A DNA stretch of 62,000 nt from Mesostigma viride (Eukaryota > Streptophyta > Mesostigmatophyceae > Mesostigmatales > Mesostigmataceae). The translations under genes were made by a program, and so were the position numbers. The notes beneath the pieces are model-generated. The model searched no databases, was not told the DNA's origin, and saw nothing but the letters and a program-made list of their open reading frames with translations. Positions 11,846 through 21,425 of this stretch are shown here, one piece after another. Where the stretch lies: NCBI GenBank assembly GCA_009746045.1, contig RPFO01001179.1:1-62000 (forward strand). The letters run 5' to 3'. Numbering within the stretch: position 1 is the first letter of the stretch; every line of letters starts with the position of its first letter.

Positions 11846-12339
11846 GCATTTTCTCAGGCATGCCATTGCCAGAATTAAATGTGTATTCTAACAAGCATAA
11901 CACCATCATGCAATAAATCCAACAATTCATTAATGAATTAAATACGTTATTAGCACATCTTGTGGTATTAGGCGTGGCATTCATGGCATCACGCTGTTTG
12001 ATGGTAATGAACTTATGTTTCATTGTGGCATTCTGTGACTCATCATTTCAATACCATCAAAATATAAAACATCGACTCAAAACTGCTCTCATCCTATTTC
12101 TGGATTGCTAGCTGATGGCTCATGGCCATATAACAGCTGGCATGCCAGAGCCCAGCAACGGTGGTTTCACTCAATATTGATGTGTACGTCTTCTCGTCGA
12201 GCTTGTATGCTCCACGATCTGCATCAAGTCATCCCCCAAAGAAAGAAAGCATACAGAAAGCAAGGAGTTAAATTTACAAACATGATAATAATGCCATATG
12301 CAACATGATATTCCAAGAATGATATAGAAGGCGGGCATG

Positions 12340-12759
12340 CTGCCATGCATTGCGTGACTTTGTGCAGGCGTGCAGCTAGGTGTGCGTGCGTGGGCGAGTG
12401 CGTGCAGTTGTGCATGAGTGCGTTTGTGCAGGCGTGCCTTGGCGGGTGGGTTGATGGCTGTGTGCAGGCGTGCGTGCGTGAGTGGGTGCGTGAGAGTGTG
12501 CAGCTATGTGTGCGTGTGCGTGCACTTGTGCATGTGCGCGTTTGTGCAGGCGTGCCTTGGTGGGTGGGTTGATGGCTGCGTGCAGGCGTGCGTGCGAGGG
12601 TAGGTGCGTGGGAGTGTGCAGCTAGGTGTGCGTGCGTGCAGTCGGTGGGCTTGGTGAAGTCTCCGGGGTGTCGCTGTGGACATGGGTGGGGCACTGCACT
12701 CGTGGGTGATACCGTTGTGGGAGGTGAATTGGGTGGGTACTCGTGGTCCTGGGTATTGT

Positions 12760-12795
<36 letters not shown>

Positions 12796-12800
12796 GGACT
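12340..12800. repeat. GT-rich degenerate repeats and (GT)n microsatellite
   Basis: GTGCGTGCAGG-type units recur from 12360 to 12650; a near-identical stretch (GTGCAGGCGTGCCTTGG...GGTTGATGGCTG) occurs at about 12425 and 12545. A pure (GT)16 run lies at 12763-12794. The open frames across it are repeat artefacts. Confidence 0.75.
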
Positions 12801-14513
12801 ATTGGGGGGACCCCCCCCTTTGGCGGGGGTCATGGGGGACATTGTTATGGGTTGATTATGTAGTAGTTGTGAGTCGCAGTTGTAGGTAGCTCGTGCGTAG
12901 GTCACAGGTTCGTGTGAGGGTTGGGGATGCTTGGGTTGCGTGGGTGGCTTGGGTATGGTACGTAGGCGGGCTTGCCGGTGGTCGGTGCAGCAGTGTCAGT
13001 TATGGTTGAGTGGACAGCTGATTGGTTGCCCCGGAGGCCGGGGTGGATGGTTATGCTTCACGTGGATGGTGGGGTGGAGTCATCGTATGTTGGGGCAGCG
13101 GGGGGCGGGGTGGGCGGGGTGCAGTGGTGTAGGGGAACCTCGTTGTGGGGCGGTAGGTTTGTTTAGTAGGTGGTTTGTTATGTTGGTGTGGAAGGTGGTG
13201 TATGTAATACGGAAGGGTGGTAGTCAGATAGGTTGGTTTGGGGGGACTCAAGGTGGATGGTCGGGTGGGTCATCGGATGGTTTGGGGGAGGAGGGCGGTG
13301 TTAAGGTGTTGTGGGGGACCTCAGCGTGGGGGCGAGAGTAGTCCGTAGTCAGGTGGGGATGGATAACGGCATGTGGATGTCTGTGACGTATATTTGTGGG
13401 TGGGGCGGGTATGGAACAGGCAGGGGAGTGGGGCGAGTGGGAGTTAGCGGGGTGGAGGGTGCTGGCATTGTGGCGGGATGGTTGGAGGCACACGGACACA
13501 CGTAATGGCAAGAGTAACTGCATGCATAGCAACATTGGACCAGCTGTTCCTAGAACATCTGCAACCCTCAGCATGCAACAACCAACAGCAACTGACAACT
13601 GCCGACAGTGACAACGTTAGCAAGATGTGACGCCAAGTTCACTGGAGACCCCGATGTAATTTCAGGTGGTTCCCAGTCCTGCCGTGTACTTCACTTAATT
13701 CGGGGCCGCACACTTCGTTTGGTGCAGCAAGGGCTCGTGGCCGGTATGGTGGTAGCCGGTAGGCTTGATTGCCATGGATATCCGGCGTGGCGGAGGGGCC
13801 GCAGGGAGCGAGGCACCATGGAGGAGGCGATGGAGCGATTGAAGAAATGTAGGCAGTAGCCCGGTGCCCAGCAGCAGCGGAAGTGGAAATATTGCTTGAC
13901 GCGGTGCGTGCGGTGGGATGGGTAGGCACTGCCTGCCATCACCCGGACATTTCCTGTTACGGCACAGCCCGCAGTCGGCCATATTGGAGCAGACGGGCCT
14001 TGCTGCGAATCGAGGGCGTGATATTGCACGGGAAAATTATGCCGAGAGTCTCAGGGCGTCTCGCATGGCGACAGCTGCAGCGTGAGGGCCGACAAGCTCG
14101 AGATGCAGGTCTCGTCGGTACATGTGGGCCACTGGTGAGGTCGCCAATGTGATGGAGCCCTCTCCATCGTGCCAGTCGGACATCACTCAACAGCCAACAA
14201 CGATCTTTTGTGCGACCAGCAGCCTCCGAATTCCCCAAGTCCGGACTCCGGACGCAGCGCCCCTCTCCAACGGACTGCACGCGGAAATTTGAAATTCAGC
14301 CCGAAGGGCACGCGCCGCGCCAGAGCTGGCACAGGAAGTGGACGTTGCACGTGAATTGGAGAACCGTGACAAAGACCAAGGCGATAACGGCAGGTACGCA
14401 GCCTTGGCAGCGCCATAATTTTACTTGGACACCATGCGCGGTGCTGTAGGCAGCCATATATATATCATTCACAGTGACTCGATGTAAAGTCGGGTGGTGT
14501 AATAGCGACATCA

Positions 14514-14546
14514 CCGGGCCCGCTACGTTTTTTGTAGCGGGCCCGG
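14514..14546. other. GC-rich hairpin with T-rich loop
   Basis: CCGGGCCCGCTAC and GTAGCGGGCCCGG form a perfect 13 bp stem around GTTTTTT. It is isolated in non-coding sequence inside the fold-back element; role unknown. Confidence 0.6.
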
Positions 14547-14757
14547 CACCAACCAAGTGACGTGACTCTGCCAGATGATGATTTGATAACGCAGATGATT
14601 TGATAACGCAGTTCAGCATTATCAAACGTGAACGTCAAGCACTCAATCGGCGAGTTTTTCGTGAGCCAGGAAGCGCTCTTCTCTAGGTATTCCTGTGGTT
14701 TCGCAGTTCCCTACATCTTGTGAGGTACATAGGGACAGTTTAGGTGAGAATACCAGG

Positions 14758-14758
<1 letters not shown>

Positions 14759-14820
<62 letters not shown>
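14759..14820. repeat. (CT)n microsatellite
   Basis: About 30 uninterrupted CT units. Confidence 0.95.
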
Positions 14821-14823
<3 letters not shown>

Positions 14824-15179
14824 CACTATCTCACTTTCTCGGTCCAAAAATCAAGCCATCACTCACAAACAGCCACGCGACTGCTGTGCTCTCACGCCGT
14901 CTCATTACACACAACTGATTTAGGTAATGCAACGTTGTCGGCGCGTCAAGGCGTCGGGTTTTCATCTCACTTACAATCGTTGTGTGTTCCCTTTGCTGCT
15001 TTGCTGGATAACGCATGTTTCCCTTGCATGCAGGCAATCTACCTAACACAACCATGGCGCACACATCGGCCAGCTCAGCATGGCGGGGAGGGCACCTGCG
15101 GACACAGATTTTGTAGGCTCTGAGCCCTCATCACATCGCTGTAGCACTGGACAGTCTCCTGCGGTAAATTTCTAGAAAG

Positions 15180-15897
15180 TAGTTAAGTAATGCAATACGC
15201 ATTACTTTTGCATACTTGCAAGTATGCAAAAGTAATGCGTATTGCATTACTTAACTAAAATTGGGCCGCGTGGGGAAATCCGGCGTTCCGCACACACCGC
15301 TCGTTACCGAGGTGACTCGATTAATTACGACTCGGCTATTCCCAGCCTCACGCCGTAATTCCTATTTCGACTTGGCCTACCCGGCCTCCGCCAAACATAG
15401 AAATCCACAAATATTTCGACTCGGCCTCCCAGGCCTACCCGCCGCAAATATTTCCGTGCCTCCGAGAGGATTCGAACCCGGTACCCCAGGAGCGAACGCC
15501 AATCTTAGTTAAGTAACTAAGATGCATACTTGCAAGTATGCAAAAGTAATGCGTATTGCATTACTTAACTAAGATTGGCGTTCGCTCCTGGGGTACCGGG
15601 TTCGAATCCTCTCGGAGGCACGGAAATATTTGCGGCGGGTAGGCCTGGGAGGCCGAGTCGAAATATTTGTGGATTTCTATGTTTGGCGGAGGCCGGGTAG
15701 GCCAAGTCGAAATAGGAATTACGGCGCGAGGCTGGGAATAGCCGAGTCGTAATTAATCGAGTCACCTCGGTAACGAGCGGTGTGTGCGGAACGCCGGATT
15801 TCCCCACGCGGCCCAATTTTAGTTAAGTAATGCAATACGCATTACTTTTGCATACTTGCAAGTATGCAAAAGTAATGCGTATTGCATTACTTAACTA
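15180..15897. mobile_element. Nested palindromic element, family 1
   Basis: Two identical 78 bp perfect palindromes (15180-15257 and 15820-15897, TAGTTAAG...CTTAACTA, centre CTTGCAAG) flank two nearly identical inverted arms of about 250 bp (15258-15507 and 15566-15819) that meet at a third copy of the palindrome, its left half shortened (about 15502-15565). The whole is one 718 bp inverted repeat. AAG flanks both sides (15177-15179, 15898-15900), a possible 3 bp target duplication. Each arm carries GGTTCGAATCC next to the central palindrome, identical to a tRNA B box. The 83-residue open frames in both arms mirror each other and are not credible genes. Confidence 0.75.
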
Positions 15898-16114
15898 AAG
15901 TCGTCCATTAATTTCAGCAATGATCGCTGGGACAGCCCTACGCGGATGTTATACTGCATTTGTAAGATGCTCGTGGCTGTGCATCTTGCCCGCCACCCTC
16001 GGACTGTGATTGAGTGCACTTCTCCTTCATGTGTTTTGTCAGTACAGTTTGTCATGCTAATGTAATGCAGAAAACCGCGATTCAGGCAGCAAGGTAGCAG
16101 CCATGTTGATTTTG

Positions 16115-16520
16115 ATGATGATGATGATGATGATGATGACTTGGTTTAGGTGGTCTTTTGAACTTGTTGATTTTAATGAAATAAGTTTACCTGTGCGTGG
16201 TGTTGATTTGTCAGTTTGCTACGCCTTTGGTTGTCATGTTGACGTTTGTCATGTTAACATTTGTGGACATTTTGTCATGTTAACAATTTTTTTGGCCTTC
16301 GTTTGTTAACGTCTTGACATTTCTTGACACATCACCTTGGTTTGTCAGTGTATTGACATTTTTTTCCGTGTTGATACGTTGATATTTCAAAGATTGTCAA
16401 GGTTTTGTCAACCTTTCAACATTCTGTCAAGGTTTGTCAAGCCTTTGATGTTATCATGTCAAGCTTTTGTCAAGTTCTGTCAAGGTTTGTCAAGGTCATG
16501 TCAGTTGATATGTCAAGAAT
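16115..16520. repeat. (GAT)n run and degenerate TGTCAA repeats
   Basis: A GATGAT run lies at 16115-16138. From about 16200 to 16520 the words TTGTCA, TGTCAAGG and TTGACA recur many times with irregular spacing; the same words return at 16900-16945. No gene is supported. Confidence 0.6.
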
Positions 16521-16973
16521 CTATATTACTAATTTGGCAATGTAAGGTAATCCGACACTATTCAGGGCATCACCGAGTACGCGGCCAATCCAGAAGGGGC
16601 GGACTGACTGACCACCAATCCGCGCCAAGCGCACGGAAGAACTGCCAACCAATCCGCGCAAAGCTCCCAGCGAGCGAAGCGAGCGGCCGCTTTAGCGGCC
16701 TCCTCTCTGGAGGGCAGCGAAGGAGACCGTCAGTCCGTCACGATTCCTCTCCCGAGTGCAGCGAAGGAGTACGCTTCTACGAACTACAGTATGCGTCTAC
16801 AGCGGGCAGCGGGCAGTCCCTCCATGGTCTCTCTACCGCCAAAAATTGATTTAATTTTTTTTTTTTTTGGCTGTGTGAAGCCAGCGGGTCACACTAGAAC
16901 TATTTGACAATTCTTGACAAACAATTGTCAAAGTTTGTCAACACTCCGTTCCTAGTGTGGCAGCGAGGATGGC

Positions 16974-17387
16974 ATGCCTGCACCAAGGAAGAGGAGGGGT
17001 AAGCAGCCTGCAGCAGAAACTGATTCCTCCATCTGCAGCGGCAGTGATAATGGTAGCCAAGAGGATGTGGCTCCACCTAGCAGCGACAGTGATGACCCAT
17101 GCAGCTACTATGCGTCTGAACCTGCACGGGGAAGCGTGGACGGAGGGGGAGAGGAAGGAGGCAGCCTGCAGCAGAAAATGCTGCTGATTCTGCCCGTGGT
17201 GGCGATGGCCGCGAGTATGCGGCTGAACCTACGCGGGGGAATCGTGGGCAGAGGGGGAGAGGGGGTAGGCAGCACAAGAATGTGGCTGAACCTAGCCGGG
17301 GCGACCTTGCACCAACGAGGAGAAGTGCAAGGGCGTATGGAAAAGTGAGCTACGCTGAAGCAGATTGTAACAACTCGTCTAGTGACT
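16974..17387 (+). pseudogene. Small low-complexity protein with AEPxRG repeats, frameshifted
   Basis: Starts at ATG 16974 (MPAPRKRRGKQPAAET), a basic start followed by an acidic Ser/Asp-rich stretch (SGSDNGSQEDVAPPSSDSDD) and YASEPARG. After a frame change near 17175 the other frame continues the same pattern (YAAEPTRGNRGQRGRG, then VAEPSRGDLAPTRRS) and ends SYAEADCNNSSSD with a stop at 17385-17387. The motif [YV]A[SA]EP.RG therefore occurs three times across the shift, which argues for one broken gene rather than chance ORFs. Such basic/acidic disordered N-termini occur in transposases, but no catalytic domain follows before the right CTGAG array. Function unknown. Confidence 0.35.
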
Positions 17388-17511
17388 GAAATTGATGTTC
17401 TTATTAAACTTGAAGAGCTGTACTCCAACTGCACAAGAAATTATTATAATTTGTAATCAAAGTGATTTCTGGTTGCGTGGTATGAATGCGATTTCTCTGT
17501 GTGCATGAGGT

Positions 17512-17851
17512 TTCTCAGTTTTTCTCAGGCCTTAAGTTTCCCAGATATTCTCAGTCTCAGATTTTCTCAGGCAGCAACCTGAGAAAAAACCGGGCGCCTG
17601 AGAAATTTCGTTCCTGAGAAAAAAAAATCTCAGGCCAGGCGACTTTCTCAGGCTGATCTCAGTTTTTTCTCAGTTTTCTCAGTTTTCTCAGGTGATTTTC
17701 TCAGTTTTCCTGAGAAAACTGAGATTTTTCTCAGTTGATCTCAGGAAATCTCAGGAAATCTCAGGACATCTCAGGAAATCTCAGGAAATCTCAGGCAGCC
17801 TTCCTGAGAAAACTGAGAAAACTGAGAAAAACTGAGAAAAATCTCAGATCT
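17512..17851. repeat. Right CTGAG terminal array
   Basis: Mixed CTCAGG/CTGAGAAA units in both orientations; the outer part (17700-17851) is the inverse of the outer part of the left array (TCTCAGGAAATCTCAGG against CCTGAGATTTCCTGAGA). Confidence 0.8.
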
Positions 17852-17862
17852 GAGTTCCTAGT

Positions 17863-18077
17863 ACGGCATCACCGTCCCGTTGTTGGATCGGTGTCACCGC
17901 AGGTGTGACAGAACCGCCCGTTCGCCGAGTCAGCCCTGTTTGCACCTGGCGTTGGTCAGGAGTCTGAGGCTCCGCCAATGGCTGCGGGACGTTCATGTCC
18001 ATGTCCATCCTCAAGTCAACGTTGTCAGCGAACAACGATATCTCGAGCTCCTCGCTGTCGGGCTGCTGTGGAAGCAT
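17863..18077 (-). pseudogene. Gypsy ORF3, N-terminal part
   Basis: Open from ATG at 18077: an acidic start (QQPDSEELEISLFADNVDL), then a Pro/Gln-rich part with TGLTRRTGGS. The frame runs up to the fold-back element and continues, when that is omitted, into 11524, where TGPTRRTGGS occurs, so the TRRTGGS motif appears twice in the joined protein. It lies about 200 bp after the pol stop on the same strand. The ATG is preceded by a run ending GATCGCAG, which would fit a 3' splice site, but that is only suggestive. Unknown function. Confidence 0.5.
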
Positions 18078-18273
18078 CTGCGATCATCACACACTCGACT
18101 TAAGGCGTGTGAGTGTGAAAAAGGGGTACACTTGATACTATACTCTTGTACCCAATTACCACGATGGTGCGTACACATCGACGTGAATAACACAAGTGCC
18201 TTTGCGGCATCCTGGCTACACGTGATCAAGCCCGTTGTCATAGCGCCCCCACCACTACTACCTTCGCGGTAGC

Positions 18274-19254
18274 CTAGTGGAGGGCATGCTTGGCCTTATA
18301 CTCGCGAAGCAGACGTTCACACCCTTCTAGCTCATTCTCGGTTCGCCACGAATCCTCGTAATCATGCTGAGCAAAACGCCACCGTACGCGATACTGTCGC
18401 TGTCTACCTCTCCCACGCTTGATGTCCCGGTGGTCCACGATCTCGGCCACCTCGTCTTCCTGTTCTCCAGTCTCGGGGTTGTACTCGACGGGGGCCGGCG
18501 GGTTGAGCCGACCTTGGATGGAGTTCTGGTGGTATAACTTGAGCTGGTCTCGATGGAAGTTGGAGGAAGTGTTCCAGGAGCTCGGGATGTCCACCTTGAA
18601 CATCACATCTCCGAGCTTCTCCAGAACCTTGTGTGGCCCCAGAAACATAGGACGGAGCTTTGTCTTGAGCTCACCCTCTACCTTCTCAGAGAAACGTCCT
18701 AGGCGGGGGCCTTCCACCAGTACCCAGTCGCCCACCTCGATGGCCGGCGTGCGCGCATCTAGGCGGCCAGCAGTCCTCGCCATATAGCGCTCAGCGGCGG
18801 CCCGGTAGCCCTTGACTGCACTGTCATGGGCCTGGCGCATCTGGACCAGCAGCCTCTCCACCGCTTCGAGGGTGTCTCGCCGGACCGACTTTTCAGCTAA
18901 GGCTGGGCTTGTGAGAAGGTCAGTCGGCGTGAGCGGATGCCTGCCCGTGTTGAGGAAGAATGGTGTGAAGCCATGAGCTGCCTGGGGGGCGTTATTCAGG
19001 GAGAACTCCGCCAAGCCCAAGAACTCTTCCCAGTTGCTTCCCACCGCGTCGGTGTAGTGGCGCATGGTCTCTTGCACTGTGCGGTTCAGCCTCTCCACCA
19101 GGTGGGAGGACGAGCTGTGATATGCTGTCCCCAGCGACACCTTGGTGCCCAGGCATTCAAAGAACTCCTGCCAGAAGCGGGCCGTGAACAGCTTGTCTCG
19201 GTCCGATATGAATTGCCGGCTGAGTCCGTGGTACCTGAACACGTGGTTAAGGTA
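18274..19254 (-). pseudogene. pol: Gypsy integrase C-terminal half and chromodomain
   Basis: Continuous frame of about 327 codons. It holds the second catalytic Asp (FISDRDKLF), the third residue Glu in HLVERLNRTVQE (where most Gypsy elements have GQTERxNR), the conserved WEEFLGLAEFSLNNA, a GPY/F-like C-terminal domain (FLGPHKVLEKLGDVMFKVDIP) and a C-terminal chromodomain (VAEIVDHRDIKRGRG, YRVRWRFAQHDYEDSW). This makes the element a chromovirus. Its stop at 18274 is the end of pol. When the 226 bp MITE at 19255-19480 is removed, the frame joins the integrase core upstream (AKLY then LNHVFRYHG). Confidence 0.9.
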
Positions 19255-19480
19255 CATATATGTTTAAAAAATATAATTACTTACATCAGAGTGAAATCAC
19301 TCAAACCAAAGCAAACGCCCAGCTATAAACCTATACACAGAGCCATGTCAAAGCTCTATACTACGATAAGACCAATGGAAACGCCTAACGGGAGGAACCT
19401 AATAGCCCTGCTGCACCGCAAAATCAGCCCGCGTACGGCGGAGCATGATGTCAGCCATGGCCCGAGTCAGTACATATATG
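19255..19480. mobile_element. MITE with TA target duplication (Tc1/mariner-like)
   Basis: 226 bp with inverted termini CATATATGT/ACATATATG, flanked on each side by TA (19253-19254 and 19481-19482). Removing it with one TA restores the integrase frame across the site (AKLYLNHVF), which fixes the boundaries. No coding capacity. TA duplication and a small size fit a non-autonomous Tc1/mariner element. Confidence 0.8.
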
Positions 19481-19883
19481 TATAGCTTAGCGCAAGCCTC
19501 GGCCGTGAGCTCGGCCGGACATGGTGCCAGGTGACACATGCGCGTCAAGCGGTCCAGGAAAACCAGAATCATGCTGTTGCCATTCTTGGTCTTCCGGAAG
19601 GGGCCAACAAAATCCATCATCAGGCCGGGAATCCCAAGGGCCCATCGGGTCTGGTAGGGTCTGGGGGACCGCCTGTGAGCCCGTATTGCGGGACTTCATG
19701 ATCTGACATGATGGACACTCGCGCACGTACGTCTCAATGTACTCTCGCATGCCTGGCCAGTGGAAGTTCTTTCTGGCCCGTGGCAGCAAGCGGTGGATCC
19801 CTTGGTGACCACCGGCGAGAGAGTCATGGACTCTCATGGAGCAGAGCCGCTCGACATATCTCCGGGACGTACAGGCACCAGCA
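19481..19883 (-). pseudogene. pol: Gypsy integrase N-terminal HHCC finger and first half of core
   Basis: Carries the HHCC zinc finger (HDSLAGGHQGIHRLL ... CPSCQIMK) and the start of the catalytic core with the first Asp in MDFVGPF, followed by VFLDRLTRMCHLAPC. Two frames are needed (19837-19640 and 19620-19483), with a shift near 19630. Upstream the frame is cut at GTCTG (19884-19888) by the palindromic cluster and continues at 26778. Confidence 0.85.
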
Positions 19884-20468
19884 GTCTGAGTTATATACAG
19901 TTATATACATCGATTCCTGCGGAATCGATACTAAGCGCTTAGTGTCGATTCCGTAAGGAATCGATGTATATAACTAAAACTTTTGCTTGCGCCGGCAAGG
20001 CTAAGGCCGATACTAGTCGGGTCATCGAATTGGCTATTCGATTATCGAAGTTGCCTATTCGACCATCGAACTTTCCTATTTGATTATCGAATTTTCCTTA
20101 TTCGATTGTCGAAATTTCCTATTCGACGGGGGGTCAGAGGCCAGCGGCCTATCATACTCGGTGCCCAGCGAGCCACCGAACTAGGCCTAGTCGATTATAG
20201 CGAGACATCGCGTGGAAATTAGCCGATTTCGGGGGACTTAGCCGATTTTCGGAGCGACGTCGAACAACACAGATGATTAGCCGGTTGAGCACATCATATC
20301 AGTCGAATAGCTAGCGCTAGTACTCCGCCTATTCAGCGGAGAGCACTTGCCTTTTTCGATTAACATAGCACATTAGGTCGAACGATTAGCGTCCGCAACG
20401 TTATTCGCATGTCTGCTGGCGAAAAATCCACCCCCAGAACGATCCTAGCGGAATTCGAACCCGGGATG

Positions 20469-20589
20469 CCGGCGTGTCGCAATAGTCTTAGTTATATACA
20501 TCGATTCCTTACGGAATCGACACTAAGCGCTTAGTGTCGATTCCGTAAGGAATCGATGTATATAACTAAGACTATTGCGACACGCCGGC
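20469..20589. repeat. 121 bp perfect palindrome (central palindrome of family 2)
   Basis: GCCGGCGTGTCGCAATAG at 20469 returns as its exact reverse complement up to 20589, around the centre AAGCGCTT. The last five bases (CCGGC, 20585-20589) are the left target duplication of the Copia-type element that follows. Confidence 0.85.
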
Positions 20590-21334
20590 TGTCAAGGACA
20601 TGGTCCTTGTATTTGTACCCACCTGACCTGGCTAGATAGATAGAGGCTCTTGTACAGGAGCCACTGTTCTTTATCCCGTTGGATTTGGCCTACAAATGAG
20701 AAAGTTGTGGCCAGTTTTAGTAATCAGGGATTAGTACCTATGCCAAGTGGATCCTTATAGGCAGCTGACAAATCTGTCTATGTCAGCTGACCTATGACAT
20801 GTCAGATGAGAATCTATGACAGGACAGCTGACTGATTGACATGTACACTGTGCATGTCAGATGTGGCGCTGATATGTTCACGCCAGATTTACTTCATCAT
20901 CATCAGATCACACACAGAGAGATCTTTTATTAAATAGTTAGATTACTGTGCAGCAGTTACAAGTTAAGACTGTACATCAGTTACAAGATAAGGCTGTACA
21001 GCAGTTACAAGATAAGATTTATTCTTGTCTAGATCTGATTGGTAGCCTGTACACTGACCTAACCTGATTGGTGGCCTGAGTATTACATGAGAATATTCCT
21101 AGGCACATTCCTAGCCAGCCAATCAGGTCATTCCAGTTTGCTGCCTGTGTTTTTTCCTCGAGTTAATAAAACAACTGAGGAGCCTTGCCAAAGGTACTCC
21201 TCACTATCATTCTGCCTCAAACTGAGTCTCTGTCTCTTTGCTTCCATCCTCCATAGCCTGTACCTGCAAGGACAGGCACATTTGGGTTCCAATCACAAGC
21301 ATTGTAGAAGGCAAACCCATTAGTTCTTTCAACA
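20590..21334 (+). repeat. 5' LTR of the gag-protease Copia element
   Basis: TGTCAAGG ... TTCAACA, 745 bp; includes AATAAAAC near 21167. Directly followed by the primer site at 21335. Confidence 0.9.
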
Positions 21335-21350
21335 TGGTATCGGAGGTTTG
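21335..21350 (+). promoter_or_regulatory. Primer binding site
   Basis: TGGTATCGGAGGTTTG abuts the LTR end; same start as the primer site at 6367. Confidence 0.75.
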
Positions 21351-21425
21351 ATGCCTACCCTGCATTTGAGGAGCAGAGACATTCATCTGACTACCCCAGA
21401 GACAACACCCAGACCCAGATCAACC

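Larger units (their letters stand above)
11525..17862. mobile_element. 6.3 kb fold-back element with CTGAG-repeat ends
   Basis: Bounded by perfect 11 bp inverted termini, ACTAGGAACTC (11525-11535) and GAGTTCCTAGT (17852-17862), each followed inward by a long array of CTGAG-type repeats. Leaving it out joins the flanking ORF3 fragments in frame (GDAV then ARVRAN), so the boundaries are well supported; no target duplication is visible. Long terminal repeats made of short tandem units are typical of Foldback-like DNA transposons. No transposase is recognisable inside. The interior holds microsatellites, GT-rich sequence, a nested palindromic element (15180-15897) and one small broken ORF near the right end. 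About 11846-12340 and 13340-14450 show nothing I can name. Confidence 0.65.

Noticed and set aside
12224-12905. Cys/Val- and His/Thr-rich ORFs
   Set aside because: Translations of GT-rich degenerate repeats in several frames; no conserved domain.
15261-15816. Two identical 83-residue ORFs on opposite strands
   Set aside because: They are the two mirror arms of one palindromic element; the translation has no domain character and includes the B-box motif.
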